Positions 34,387-42,975 of a stretch of 64,000 nucleotides of DNA are shown in pieces. The translations under genes and the position numbers were made by a program. Source of the stretch: Hoylesella marshii DSM 16973 = JCM 13450 (lineage in GTDB: Bacteria; Bacteroidota; Bacteroidia; Bacteroidales; Bacteroidaceae). The notes under the pieces were generated by a model. That model was given only the letters and a program-made list of their open reading frames with translations. It did not search any database and was not told where the DNA came from. Each line of letters opens with the position of its first letter. Within the stretch, counting starts at the first letter, position 1. Location of the stretch: positions 2,068,023 through 2,132,022 of the forward strand of contig NZ_GL397214.1 of the NCBI RefSeq assembly GCF_000146675.1, in the 5' to 3' direction.

Positions 34387-34470
34387 AAAAGCATAGCTTT
34401 TAGCGTATCAAAGCTATGCTCTGAGGATGTTGAAGCTAAGGTATGAGCGGCAGAAAGCATAGCTTTTAAA
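34387..34470 (+). repeat. repeat family C copy 3
   Basis: Same order of GCATAGCTTTT-type palindromes and linkers as at 18505-18596. It occupies the 262-base gap between luxS and the restriction enzyme gene; nothing else is recognised in that gap. Confidence 0.7.
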
Positions 34471-34514
34471 TTGCTAAAGCCAAGTTCTTTATTTTTTATT
34501 GTTATCCTGCTATC

Positions 34515-35261
34515 TTATTCTACAGTCTCTTTTGTATGATATAACTCTTTTATATGAGGTTGTAAAATTCTGAATCCGCTTCCGTGGTCGTGTGATTTAC
34601 CATTTGGAAAACTGCCTATACGAATATCAAACATTATTCTACCCTCATCTAATAAATCTAAAAACTTAGCAAAAGAAGGCTCTGTATATATCTCCGCTTT
34701 ATTAAAGTAGAACTCTTCAATATCTCCCTTATGCTTTCTTTCGGCACTGACATAAAACAGGTTATGCAGCTTTTTCTTTAGCGTCTTTTCCAATACATCA
34801 TAATTATAACCTACAGTATCGTCTATTAATTGATACTCCAAATCATATATGCCTATCCTTATAGTCCTTTCTTCTTTGTCGTTAATCAGCCTGAAAGAAA
34901 GTTTATCAGCAAATGTATGATAAGTATTTGCAAATACAGATGTGTGTAGTTTGTTTAACCCTATCTTCTCTTTTGGTTCTGTATAAGGCTCCCCATACTT
35001 CTCATTAAGATACGCATTGGCACCTTTAGGAAATGAAGGAGCTTTAGTAAACAGCGTTACATAAGAGTTAGACTCTTTCCTGTGTGTTTTAATCTCAAAG
35101 CCTGCCAGATCCGGTTCGTCTTGGTTGTTCTCCACAACACCTACATAATCTTCAAAGGTTTTACCTATACCCGTGTGATGTTTCCTATGACTGGGCACGT
35201 AGCCGAGAGCCTTAATTGCTTTGAATCTATCAATCATAAGCTCTTTATTATGATTCTCCAT
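34515..35261 (-). CDS. MvaI/BcnI-family type II restriction endonuclease
   Basis: The 248-residue protein matches the MvaI/BcnI family of monomeric endonucleases: HHTGIGKTFEDYVGVVENN, then DLAGFEIKTHR giving the catalytic Asp51, Glu56 and Lys58, and SYVTLFTKAPSFP. Family members cut at CC-x-GG sites (MvaI: CCWGG, BcnI: CCSGG); which one applies here cannot be read. The C-terminal half ends with the DHGSGFRI segment. It overlaps the controller gene by 14 bases. The gene is clearly more AT-rich than its neighbours, which points to horizontal acquisition. Confidence 0.85.
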   Translation of the reverse strand: MENHNKELMIDRFKAIKALGYVPSHRKHHTGIGKTFEDYVGVVENNQDEPDLAGFEIKTHRKESNSYVTLFTKAPSFPKGANAYLNEKYGEPYTEPKEKIGLNKLHTSVFANTYHTFADKLSFRLINDKEERTIRIGIYDLEYQLIDDTVGYNYDVLEKTLKKKLHNLFYVSAERKHKGDIEEFYFNKAEIYTEPSFAKFLDLLDEGRIMFDIRIGSFPNGKSHDHGSGFRILQPHIKELYHTKETVE

Positions 35262-35538
35262 AAGCTATAATTCTGTCGATTAATAAATCAATCACATCTT
35301 TCGTTTCATGATCATCTTCTTCTAAGAAAATCTGTTCTATGCGCACATGAAACTCTTTGCACAGGGTTCTTATCTGGCTAAGTGTGTACTTATGTGTTTG
35401 CTTGGTACTTTCAATATTGCCTACTTGCCCATTACTGAGTCCGAGGATATAACCTATCTTCTGTTGACTATACCCTTTTTCCTCTCTTAATCTTCGCAAT
35501 TTGGCAATTATAGTTTGCTGGTACTTTGTTTTTCCCAT
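35248..35538 (-). CDS. XRE-family regulator, probable R-M controller protein
   Basis: The 96-residue protein has an XRE helix-turn-helix at about residues 11-65 (LRRLREEKGYSQQKIGYILGLSNGQVGNIES), the size and fold of restriction-modification C proteins. It is cotranscribed with the endonuclease (14-base overlap) and divergent from the methyltransferase gene. In such systems the C protein delays endonuclease expression until DNA is methylated (established). A minus-strand -7 element TAGATTTG (35558-35565) with a poor -33 box fits a promoter needing activation. Confidence 0.8.
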   Translation of the reverse strand: MGKTKYQQTIIAKLRRLREEKGYSQQKIGYILGLSNGQVGNIESTKQTHKYTLSQIRTLCKEFHVRIEQIFLEEDDHETKDVIDLLIDRIIAYGES

Positions 35539-35586
35539 CTTTTTATTAATTTTGTTGCAAATCTATGAGATTAAAGAAGAATAAGC

Positions 35587-35635
35587 ACTCTCATTTTGAA
35601 AGTATTTGGTGACTTCGTATTCTCATTTTGGAGTA
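35587..35635. promoter_or_regulatory. two operator-like repeats between controller and methyltransferase
   Basis: Two copies of a 17-base word lie 32 bases apart: ACTCTCATTTTGAAAGT (35587-35603) and ATTCTCATTTTGGAGTA (35619-35635). Each is weakly dyad-symmetric (ACTC/GAGT-like ends). The first abuts the weak -33 position of the controller promoter, the second lies just ahead of the methyltransferase start. They are candidate C boxes. Confidence 0.5.
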
Positions 35636-35648
35636 AATTGAACTGTAT

Positions 35649-36893
35649 ATGTACCAACGCAAAGTTGATGATAAATGGAGCTTCAAGGAAGCTAACACCA
35701 AAGAGTACACCCATTGCTATCATACCTATCCGGCTATGATGATACCCCAAATAGCCAGAACTCTGATAGATGAGTATAGGCCGGAGGGGAGATTGGAGCT
35801 GATATTAGACCCTTATATGGGTAGCGGTACTACTTTAGTCGAAGCGTCATTAGCTGGCATCAACTCTGTCGGTACAGACTTAAACCCTTTAGCCAGACTA
35901 ATGGGTAAGGTGAAAACAACCCACTACAACTACGATTCTATTCTTAAACAGTTTAGAGAGATACAGGCAGAATTGGTTTTTTTTTCCGAAGATAAGGTTA
36001 TAGAAAGGAACTTCGACAGAATTTCTAACTACTCGTTTTGGTACAATGAAAAGGATTTACTGAAGTTATCATTCTTATCACAGCTCATTAGAGAGGTAAA
36101 AGATAAGGATTTTTTTCATGTAGCCTTATCGGAAGTAATAAGAGAGGTGTCATTTACGAGAAATGGAGAGTTTAAGCGTTACAGAATGAATGAAGCCAGT
36201 ATAGCTAAGTTTAACCCTGATGCGTTTGTCTTATTTGAAAGAAAAGTACTTAGAAACTTAGACGGATTGAAGGACTACAATAACAGTAGTAAAGACTATG
36301 AGAAGGTAAAAACGGATATATATGGCTTTAATACAATGTATGAAATTCCCACGGGCGTTATCAAAGACGGTGATGTTGATATGGTGGTAACTTCTCCTCC
36401 ATATGGTGATAGTCGTACTACTGTTGCCTATGGTCAGTTTTCCAGATGGGCTAATGAATGGTTTAACTTTGACAATGCAAAGGATTTAGACAATTTACTG
36501 ATGGGTGGCAAGAAGGCCAAAGGGGAACTATTTAAAACCGATAGCATTAGAAATGTGTTGGATAAAATAGATGATTTAGACCATAAGAGATACTTAGAAG
36601 TCGTTTCTTTCTTGAATGATTACTATCACTCTATAGAGAATGTCGCTAAAGCTGTAAGAAGTGGCGGTACCGCTTGTTACGTAGTTGGCGATAGAAGGGT
36701 TAAAGGTATACAGATTCCGTTAGACTATTTCACTGCTGAAATGTTTGAAAGGTTTGGTTTTAAACATGAAATAACGATAATAAGAGAAATTCCTAATAAG
36801 CGAATGCCGGCTAAAACGAGTCCAACTAATAAAGTTGGAGCTAAAGTAAGCACTATGAGCCACGAATATATTGTAATATTAAACAAGCTCTAA
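35649..36893 (+). CDS. DNA methyltransferase, alpha-type order (probably N4-cytosine)
   Basis: The 414-residue protein has motif X-like HCYHTYPAMMIPQIA at about 22-36, motif I DPYMGSGTT at 54-62, a long variable region (about 110-230) that is probably the target recognition domain, then motif IV TSPPYGD at 248-254 and a motif VIII-like YVVGDRR. This is the alpha-class order. SPPY is usual in N4-cytosine enzymes, and partners of MvaI/BcnI-type endonucleases are N4-cytosine methyltransferases, so this is the likely product. It protects host DNA from the divergent endonuclease. The gene is AT-rich like its partners. Confidence 0.85.
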   Translation: MYQRKVDDKWSFKEANTKEYTHCYHTYPAMMIPQIARTLIDEYRPEGRLELILDPYMGSGTTLVEASLAGINSVGTDLNPLARLMGKVKTTHYNYDSILKQFREIQAELVFFSEDKVIERNFDRISNYSFWYNEKDLLKLSFLSQLIREVKDKDFFHVALSEVIREVSFTRNGEFKRYRMNEASIAKFNPDAFVLFERKVLRNLDGLKDYNNSSKDYEKVKTDIYGFNTMYEIPTGVIKDGDVDMVVTSPPYGDSRTTVAYGQFSRWANEWFNFDNAKDLDNLLMGGKKAKGELFKTDSIRNVLDKIDDLDHKRYLEVVSFLNDYYHSIENVAKAVRSGGTACYVVGDRRVKGIQIPLDYFTAEMFERFGFKHEITIIREIPNKRMPAKTSPTNKVGAKVSTMSHEYIVILNKL

Positions 36894-36920
36894 TGAACTG
36901 TTTTAGGTTTATTTATATGC

Positions 36921-36967
36921 GAAAAAATTCTCTCTCTTCTATGTTTGAGAACAAAGAAGAGAGAGAA
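36921..36967 (-). terminator. terminator of the HIT gene
   Basis: TTCTCTCTCTTCT (36928-36940) pairs perfectly with AGAAGAGAGAGAA (36955-36967). On the minus strand the stem is followed by T6, so it ends the leftward HIT transcript 20 bases after its stop codon. Confidence 0.8.
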
Positions 36968-36987
36968 AAGAAAATGTAAAGGGTGGT

Positions 36988-37386
36988 TTACAAAGCCTCA
37001 AAAGCCTTGCGTATTTTATTTGAAATCTCGGTAAACTCCTGCTCGGAGAGTTTCAGTTTCTCTTTTGTGAAATCGGCATCAGCCTCCGATTGCAGCGGGA
37101 TGAGGTGAATATGGGCATGAGGAACTTCCAAGCCTAATACCACTTGTGCCACTTTTTTGCAAGGAAATGCCGTCTTGATAGCTTTCGCCACCTTCTTGGC
37201 AAACAGTTGATAGGCCGCTAACTCTTCGTCTTCGAGGTCGAAGAAGTAGTCTATTTCACGCCGCGGAATAACCAAAGTATGCCCTTTTACCAAGGGGTTG
37301 ATATCTAAGAAAGCGTAGAATTGGGCGTCTTCCGCACATTTGTAGCTGGGTATTTCGCCTGCTGCAATCTTTGAAAAAATATCCAT
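36988..37386 (-). CDS. HIT family nucleotide hydrolase
   Basis: From the ATG at 37386 the protein is 132 residues. It has the family start MDIFSKIAAGEIPSYK, then INPLVKGHTLVIPRRE, and the histidine triad HAHIHLIPL near residue 98. HIT proteins hydrolyse nucleoside phosphoramidates and related compounds; the physiological substrate is usually unknown. It lies 140 bases downstream of greA on the same strand, with a clear terminator beyond it. Confidence 0.92.
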   Translation of the reverse strand: MDIFSKIAAGEIPSYKCAEDAQFYAFLDINPLVKGHTLVIPRREIDYFFDLEDEELAAYQLFAKKVAKAIKTAFPCKKVAQVVLGLEVPHAHIHLIPLQSEADADFTKEKLKLSEQEFTEISNKIRKAFEAL

Positions 37387-37526
37387 ATTTGTTTTGTTTT
37401 GAGTAATGGAAAGATGTGGCAACAGAAGAAAGAAGCCGGAAACAATCGCCAACGAATGTGGAGTAGCTTGCCGTTTCTGCTCCCTTTCGTTTGTCTTCAG
37501 TCTCTGTTGGCAAACGTTTTTCGTAT

Positions 37527-37994
37527 TTATTCGATACTTATTTTGTCGATTCTCAGCTTAATCGTACCCCTTGGAATAGCGATTTCCACCTCATCGCCCA
37601 CCTTTTTGTTGAGCAAACCCTGTGCTATTGGCGTGGTGATGGCAATCTTTCCTTCCTTCAGGTTGGCCTCATTTTCGCTGACAATGGTATAAGTCATCTT
37701 CGCTTTATTTCCCAAATTGGTCATTTCCACCTTCGACAATATCTGCACAGCCTCATTGCTGAGCCGCGAGGTATCTACGATTTTAGCCTCGGCAATGGTG
37801 CGTTTCATCTTGTTGATTCTGTCTTCTAAATGTGCTTGCGCTTCTTTTGCGGCTTCGTATTCGGAGTTTTCACTCAGGTCGCCCTTGTCTCTTGCCTCGG
37901 CAATGGCTGCCGAAATCTTAGGACGTTCCACTGCTTCCAAACGCTGCAACTCGGCTATCATCTTGTCATAGCCTTCTTGTGACATGTAAGCCAT
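37527..37994 (-). CDS. greA: transcription elongation factor GreA
   Basis: GreA rescues backtracked RNA polymerase by stimulating transcript cleavage. The 155 residues contain the coiled coil with the acidic tip GDLSENSEYEAAKEAQAHLE and the C-terminal globular domain (ITTPIAQGLLNKKVGDEVEI). The ATG at 37994 gives the normal length. Its promoter at 38187-38217 leaves a leader of about 185 bases, unusually long for the window, whose role is unclear. Confidence 0.96.
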   Translation of the reverse strand: MAYMSQEGYDKMIAELQRLEAVERPKISAAIAEARDKGDLSENSEYEAAKEAQAHLEDRINKMKRTIAEAKIVDTSRLSNEAVQILSKVEMTNLGNKAKMTYTIVSENEANLKEGKIAITTPIAQGLLNKKVGDEVEIAIPRGTIKLRIDKISIE

Positions 37995-38186
37995 AATCTT
38001 TTTATTTTTATGTTTTTTCTTTTCAGACAATAAAATGAAGAATTCCGACATCCTTTCTGCAATGTCGGAATCCCTTATTCCTGCCTTTTGTTTTATCAAT
38101 CTCTGTACATCAGTGCATCTAAAGAGAACGCTCATCGTTCTGCAAGCGGGCATAATGCTGCCTCGGCACTGTGTATATCTTCTGTG

Positions 38187-38217
38187 CAAAGATAAGTATT
38201 ATTTCCGAAACGGCCAA
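38187..38217 (-). promoter_or_regulatory. promoter of greA
   Basis: On the minus strand: TTG (38217-38215), 20 bases, TATCTTTG (38194-38187). Confidence 0.7.
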
Positions 38218-38337
38218 CTTTTCTTTATAAATAAAATAGATGGGTCGCAGAATAATATATTTTACATCTTATCGTTATCTTAAAAATCGGGGCACATCAG
38301 GTGCCTGTTAATCAAATCACCGTAAAGACACAAGAGA

Positions 38338-39630
38338 ATGATAGAACAACAAGAACGTGAGAACATTATCAATCTGATACATCGGCAGGTGGTTCCTGCC
38401 ATCGGATGTACGGAGCCTATTGCTGTGGCACTGTGTGTGGCAAAAGCGAAGGAGTTGCTCGGTTGCAAACCCGAACACATTGAAGTAAGACTTAGTGCCA
38501 ATATTATGAAGAATGCCATGGGCGTAGGTATTCCCGGAACAGGTATGGTGGGTTTACCCATTGCCATTGCTCTTGGCGCATTGATAGGCAAATCCGACTA
38601 TGGATTGGAAGTGTTGAAAGAGAGCAATAAGGCAGCTGTGGAAGAAGGAAAGACCTTTATTTCCGAGAAGCGGATAGCCTTTTCGCTGGAAAAAAATGAC
38701 CCCGACAAATTGTATATCAACGTAGTTTGCAGTGGCGGAGGACATGAAGCAGAGGCACGTATCAAAGGGTCGCATACGAATTTTGTCTTCCTGCGCAGAG
38801 ATGGCGATGTGCAGTTGCAACGTGAGGCCTGTGCTGCCGATGCAATAAAAGACGAGACTGTCAGTCTCACCCTTCGCAAAGTTTACGACTTTGCCTTAAC
38901 AACCGACATTGAAGACCTGCGCTTTATTCTCGAAGCAAAGGAGTTGAATCAACGTGCTTCAGCACAAGGTTTGCGTGAGAACTATGGCCATCAACTCGGA
39001 AAAACCATGTGCAGCCCCTTGGGAAAAGGAGTGATGGGCGACAGCATATATGCTCATATCCTTGCAGCTACAAGCTGTGCCTGCGATGCCCGCATGGCTG
39101 GTGCCATGATACCGGTCATGAGTAATAGTGGAAGTGGTAATCAAGGCATCTGTACAACCATGCCGGTGGTAGTGTTTGCAGAAGAGAATCATAACACGGA
39201 AGAGGAACTGATAAGAGCTTTGATATTGAGTAATCTGACAGCCATCTATATCAAACAACACCTTGGCACACTGTCTGCCCTGTGCGGTTGCGTAGTAGCC
39301 AGCACGGGAAGCAGTGTGGGGATTACCTATCTTATGGGAGGCACATACGAGCAAATCTCGTATTCGGTGAAGAATATGATAGCAAACCTGACCGGAATGA
39401 TTTGCGACGGAGCGAAGCCCAGCTGTGCTTTGAAACTCACGACAGGCGTGGGGACGGCCGTGATGAGTGCGATGCTGGCCATTCAGCATAAATATGTGAC
39501 TTCTGTGGAAGGCATTATCGATGACGACGTAGACAAGAGCATACGCAATCTGACGGCTATCGGAAGCCGCGGAATGGATACCACCGATAAATTTGTACTG
39601 GATATAATGACTAATAAAAACAAAGCATAA
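38338..39630 (+). CDS. CyuA/YhaM-family L-cysteine desulfidase-like protein
   Basis: The 430-residue protein belongs to the UPF0597/CyuA family, related to the alpha subunit of iron-sulfur L-serine dehydratase. Conserved parts are AIGCTEPIAVAL with Cys24, NIMKNAMGVGIPGTG, VCSGGGHEAEARI, SNSGSGNQGI and DGAKPSCALKL. CyuA in E. coli is a cysteine desulfidase with a 4Fe-4S cluster, so degradation of cysteine to pyruvate, ammonia and sulfide is likely. dsbD follows after only three bases, so the two are cotranscribed, perhaps linking cysteine and thiol handling. Confidence 0.88.
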   Translation: MIEQQERENIINLIHRQVVPAIGCTEPIAVALCVAKAKELLGCKPEHIEVRLSANIMKNAMGVGIPGTGMVGLPIAIALGALIGKSDYGLEVLKESNKAAVEEGKTFISEKRIAFSLEKNDPDKLYINVVCSGGGHEAEARIKGSHTNFVFLRRDGDVQLQREACAADAIKDETVSLTLRKVYDFALTTDIEDLRFILEAKELNQRASAQGLRENYGHQLGKTMCSPLGKGVMGDSIYAHILAATSCACDARMAGAMIPVMSNSGSGNQGICTTMPVVVFAEENHNTEEELIRALILSNLTAIYIKQHLGTLSALCGCVVASTGSSVGITYLMGGTYEQISYSVKNMIANLTGMICDGAKPSCALKLTTGVGTAVMSAMLAIQHKYVTSVEGIIDDDVDKSIRNLTAIGSRGMDTTDKFVLDIMTNKNKA

Positions 39631-39633
39631 AGA

Positions 39634-41658
39634 ATGAAAAAACAATACTACCGTATGGCCATCGGCGTATTTCTCGCCACGGTTTTGATGACATTTTTCT
39701 CACAACGTGTAAGTGCTCAGATGCAAGACCCCGTGCATTTCAGCGTACAACAGAAGCAAACATCACCCTCGGAGGTCAGTCTTATCTTCTCGGCAACTAT
39801 TGACGAAGGTTGGCATGTTTATTCTACAAACATGCCGGGGGGAGGCCCTATCTCGGCAACCATCAGCCATGAGAAGATGGAAGGGGCTGAACTTGTGGGG
39901 AAACTGCAACCGGTGGGACACGAGATAACGAATTTTGATAAGGCTTTCAATAAGAAATTGCGCTATTTCGAGAAGACTGTCAAGTTCATACAACGCTATA
40001 AGATAACGGCAAAGGCTTACCGTCTGAAAGGTTATTTGGAATATGGAGCCTGCAATGACGAAATGTGTCTGCCGCCCACACAGGTCGATTTCGACCTCAA
40101 AGGCAAAGGCCCTGCAGAAGCACCAGCCAGCCAGCAACGCGATAGCTTAACCGAAGTGTCCGCTGAAACCGAACCTGTGGATACGGCAAAGGTTGTGGGT
40201 GCTACAGCGGGAGATGATAAGATGTTGTGGCAACCCGTAGTAAAAGAGTTGCAAGCGCTGAACGGAGATACCGATACGACAGACTCTTCGTGGCTCTATA
40301 TCTTTGGTATGGGCTTCATCGGCGGACTGTTGGCACTCTTCACCCCCTGCGTATGGCCTATTATTCCTATGACCGTGAGTTTCTTTCTCAAACGTTCGCA
40401 GAGTCGGAAGGAAGGCATTCGCGATGCAGTTACTTACGGGTTGTCTATCATTATTATATATGTAGGACTCGGATTGATTGTGACGGGAATTGCCGGCCCT
40501 AACGCCTTAAACGCTTTGGCCACGAATGCATGGTTCAATATCTTCTTCTGTCTGTTGCTCATCGTTTTCGCCTTGTCGTTTTTCGGCTGGTTTGAAATCG
40601 CCTTACCCAGTAGCTGGGCTAACTCGGTAGATAACAAGGCCTCGGCTACAGGCGGGCTTATCTCTATCTTGTTGATGGCCTTTACGCTCGCATTGGTGAG
40701 TTTTTCTTGCACAGGTCCTATCATCGGTTTCCTTCTTGTGCAAGTAACTTCTGCGGGAAATACGCTCGGTCCGGCTATCGGCATGTTAGGTTTTGCCCTT
40801 GCTCTTGCCCTTCCGTTCACATTGTTTGCCCTTTTCCCGTCGTGGTTAAAGCAGGCTCCGAAATCGGGTTCGTGGATGAATACGGTCAAGGTGGTGCTTG
40901 GTTTCATCGAATTGGCTTTCGCTTTGAAATTCTTCTCTGTGGCCGATTTGGCTTATGGATGGCATCTGATGGACAGAGAAGTTTTCCTTTCACTCTGGAT
41001 TGTTATCTTCGGCATGCTCGGACTCTATCTTATCGGCTTGCTGAGGTTTAAGAGCGATGGCAGCGAACGTGAGGCAATGCCCGTACCGAGTATTGTTCTC
41101 GGCATGTTTTCGCTGGCTTTTGCTGTCTACATGTTACCCGGATTGTGGGGAGCTCCCTGCAAAGCCGTCAGCGCATTTGCCCCTCCGATGAATACGCAGG
41201 ATTTCAATCTGAATAATAAAGAGGTGCATCCCGCCTTTACAGACTATGACGAAGGCATGGCCGAAGCTGCTCGTCAGGGCAAGCCGGTGTTGCTGGATTT
41301 CACGGGATTCGGTTGCGTGAATTGTCGGAAAATGGAGGCAGCTGTGTGGACAGACCCAGCAGTGATGGAACGACTGACCAAAGACTATGTGCTCATCTCG
41401 CTCTTCGTAGATGATAAGACACCGCTTTCGCAGCCTGTTGAGGTGGAAGAAAACGGGAAAAAGCGTACCTTGCGCACTGTGGGTGATAAGTGGAGCTATT
41501 TGCAAAGTCACAAGTTTGGTACCAACGCCCAACCGTTTTATGTCGCAGTAGACAACAAGGGGCATCTGCTTACCGGCTCATTCGGCTATAAGGAGGATAT
41601 CTCCGGCTACATGGATTTCTTGGATTTAGGGTTGGAACGCTACCAAGCGGGTGAATAA
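39634..41658 (+). CDS. dsbD: thiol:disulfide interchange protein DsbD-like
   Basis: The 674 residues comprise a signal peptide, an N-terminal immunoglobulin-like domain (to about residue 155, with YGACNDEMCLPP carrying the exchange cysteines), eight or nine membrane helices with a conserved ALFTPCVWPIIP, and a C-terminal thioredoxin domain with GFGCVNCRKM. It moves electrons from cytoplasmic thioredoxin to the periplasm. All three cysteine pairs expected of DsbD seem present. It is probably cotranscribed with the cyuA-like gene. Confidence 0.94.
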   Translation: MKKQYYRMAIGVFLATVLMTFFSQRVSAQMQDPVHFSVQQKQTSPSEVSLIFSATIDEGWHVYSTNMPGGGPISATISHEKMEGAELVGKLQPVGHEITNFDKAFNKKLRYFEKTVKFIQRYKITAKAYRLKGYLEYGACNDEMCLPPTQVDFDLKGKGPAEAPASQQRDSLTEVSAETEPVDTAKVVGATAGDDKMLWQPVVKELQALNGDTDTTDSSWLYIFGMGFIGGLLALFTPCVWPIIPMTVSFFLKRSQSRKEGIRDAVTYGLSIIIIYVGLGLIVTGIAGPNALNALATNAWFNIFFCLLLIVFALSFFGWFEIALPSSWANSVDNKASATGGLISILLMAFTLALVSFSCTGPIIGFLLVQVTSAGNTLGPAIGMLGFALALALPFTLFALFPSWLKQAPKSGSWMNTVKVVLGFIELAFALKFFSVADLAYGWHLMDREVFLSLWIVIFGMLGLYLIGLLRFKSDGSEREAMPVPSIVLGMFSLAFAVYMLPGLWGAPCKAVSAFAPPMNTQDFNLNNKEVHPAFTDYDEGMAEAARQGKPVLLDFTGFGCVNCRKMEAAVWTDPAVMERLTKDYVLISLFVDDKTPLSQPVEVEENGKKRTLRTVGDKWSYLQSHKFGTNAQPFYVAVDNKGHLLTGSFGYKEDISGYMDFLDLGLERYQAGE

Positions 41659-41727
41659 CCGGTCTCTTTCGCGAGATTGATATAAGTCAAGAAAGCGTGT
41701 AGCAGACAAGAAAACGCGTTGAAATAG

Positions 41728-41769
41728 TTGCACGATGCGAAGATGATGCCTATCTTTGCATCGTGTTTT
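41728..41769 (+). terminator. dsbD terminator containing a promoter-like sequence
   Basis: Arms CACGATGCGAAGAT (41731-41744) and ATCTTTGCATCGTG (41752-41765) pair with one mismatch and are followed by T5, a terminator 70 bases after dsbD. The same bases also hold TTG (41728-41730), 20 bases, TATCTTTG (41751-41758), which matches the promoter consensus. The terminator reading is the simpler one. Confidence 0.65.
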
Positions 41770-41801
41770 TCATAGTATTAGATTTAAGGTTAACATTGAT
41801 T

Positions 41802-41826
41802 GGAGTACGGCGGTACTCCTTTTTTT
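41802..41826 (+). terminator. second intrinsic terminator, possible end of a short RNA
   Basis: GGAGTAC (41802-41808) pairs with GTACTCC (41813-41819), followed by T7. It is either a backup terminator for dsbD or the end of a roughly 60-base RNA started from the promoter-like sequence at 41728-41758. The remaining bases to dusB (41827-41958) show nothing further. Confidence 0.75.
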
Positions 41827-41958
41827 ATGTCCGTAAGTTTTTCTTTAGTACTGATAGAAGAAGTCCTTTATGCTTAGAATAAAAAAGTGACAGACAGCTT
41901 TGTGCCCGTTGGAATTCCCTGAATCAACAGCAGAATCTTCCGGAGTTGTCTCTCCTTG

Positions 41959-42939
41959 TTAAGTCAATCGCTTGCGGCAATCGTTGAGAATGGCGAGGAG
42001 TTCGCTTTCAGAGGTAGCCCGCAACATGGCGATACGCGTTTGCTTGAAATCTGGGATGCCTTTGAAGATGGGACTTGCCGCAAGGTGTCGCCGTGTGTGG
42101 AGGATGCCTCGATATTCGTCAATACGCTCGATATTGATGTGCAACTGCTCTTCTAAGATGCTTATCTTGGCGCGAACATTGAGTGAAGGGTCGGGTTGAA
42201 GGCCTTGCAAGCTGTCGTTGATTTCTTTGAATATCCATGGACGACCGAACGTGGCACGGCCTATCATGACGGCATCGACGCCGTATTGTTCAAAAGCCTC
42301 TTTCGCCTGTTCGGGCGAAGCAATGTCGCCGTTGCCGATGACGGGAATGTGCAGCCGCGGATTGGCTTTCACCTTGCCAATCCATGACCAATCAGCCTCG
42401 CCGGTGTACATCTGCGATCGTGTGCGCCCGTGTATGGTCAAGGCCTGTATGCCGCAGTCTTGCAGCTGTTCGGCAAGGTCTTCGATGATGATATTTTCTG
42501 CATCCCATCCCAATCGGGTCTTTACGGTGACGGGGGTATTTACGGCTTTCACCACCTCGCGGGTTATTTCGAGCATGAGCGGAACGTTGCGAAGCATGCC
42601 CGCTCCGGCACCCTTTCCCGCTACTTTCTTTACCGGACAGCCGAAGTTAAGGTCAATGACGTCGGGTTTGGCACGCTCTACTATCCTTGCAGCCTCTACC
42701 ATAGCATCCTTGTCTCGCCCGTAGATTTGTATGCCGACAGGCCTTTCTTCGTCGCAGATAGTCAGTTTCGACATCGTGCTCCGTATGGAGCGTACCAACG
42801 CTTCGGCACTGACGAACTCGGTATATACCATCGATGCGCCGTAACGTTTGCAGAGGAGACGGAATCCGATGTCGGTAACGTCTTCCATGGGGGCGAGCAA
42901 TAAGGGGCGGGAACCTAAGTCGATGTTTCCTATTTTCAT
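41959..42939 (-). CDS. dusB: tRNA-dihydrouridine synthase B
   Basis: The 326-residue flavoenzyme reduces uridine to dihydrouridine in tRNA. It has the TIM-barrel start LGSRPLLLAPMEDVTD, the catalytic Cys in NFGCPVKKVAGKGAGAGML, TIHGRTRSQMYTG, and FMN phosphate-binding GNGDI and MIGRATFGRPWIF. Length is typical for DusB. It lies 36 bases downstream of dprA and is the last gene of the thioesterase-dprA-dusB operon. Confidence 0.95.
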   Translation of the reverse strand: MKIGNIDLGSRPLLLAPMEDVTDIGFRLLCKRYGASMVYTEFVSAEALVRSIRSTMSKLTICDEERPVGIQIYGRDKDAMVEAARIVERAKPDVIDLNFGCPVKKVAGKGAGAGMLRNVPLMLEITREVVKAVNTPVTVKTRLGWDAENIIIEDLAEQLQDCGIQALTIHGRTRSQMYTGEADWSWIGKVKANPRLHIPVIGNGDIASPEQAKEAFEQYGVDAVMIGRATFGRPWIFKEINDSLQGLQPDPSLNVRAKISILEEQLHINIERIDEYRGILHTRRHLAASPIFKGIPDFKQTRIAMLRATSESELLAILNDCRKRLT

Positions 42940-42975
42940 TGTTCGGATGGATTAAAAGAGGAGAAATAGTGCCGG

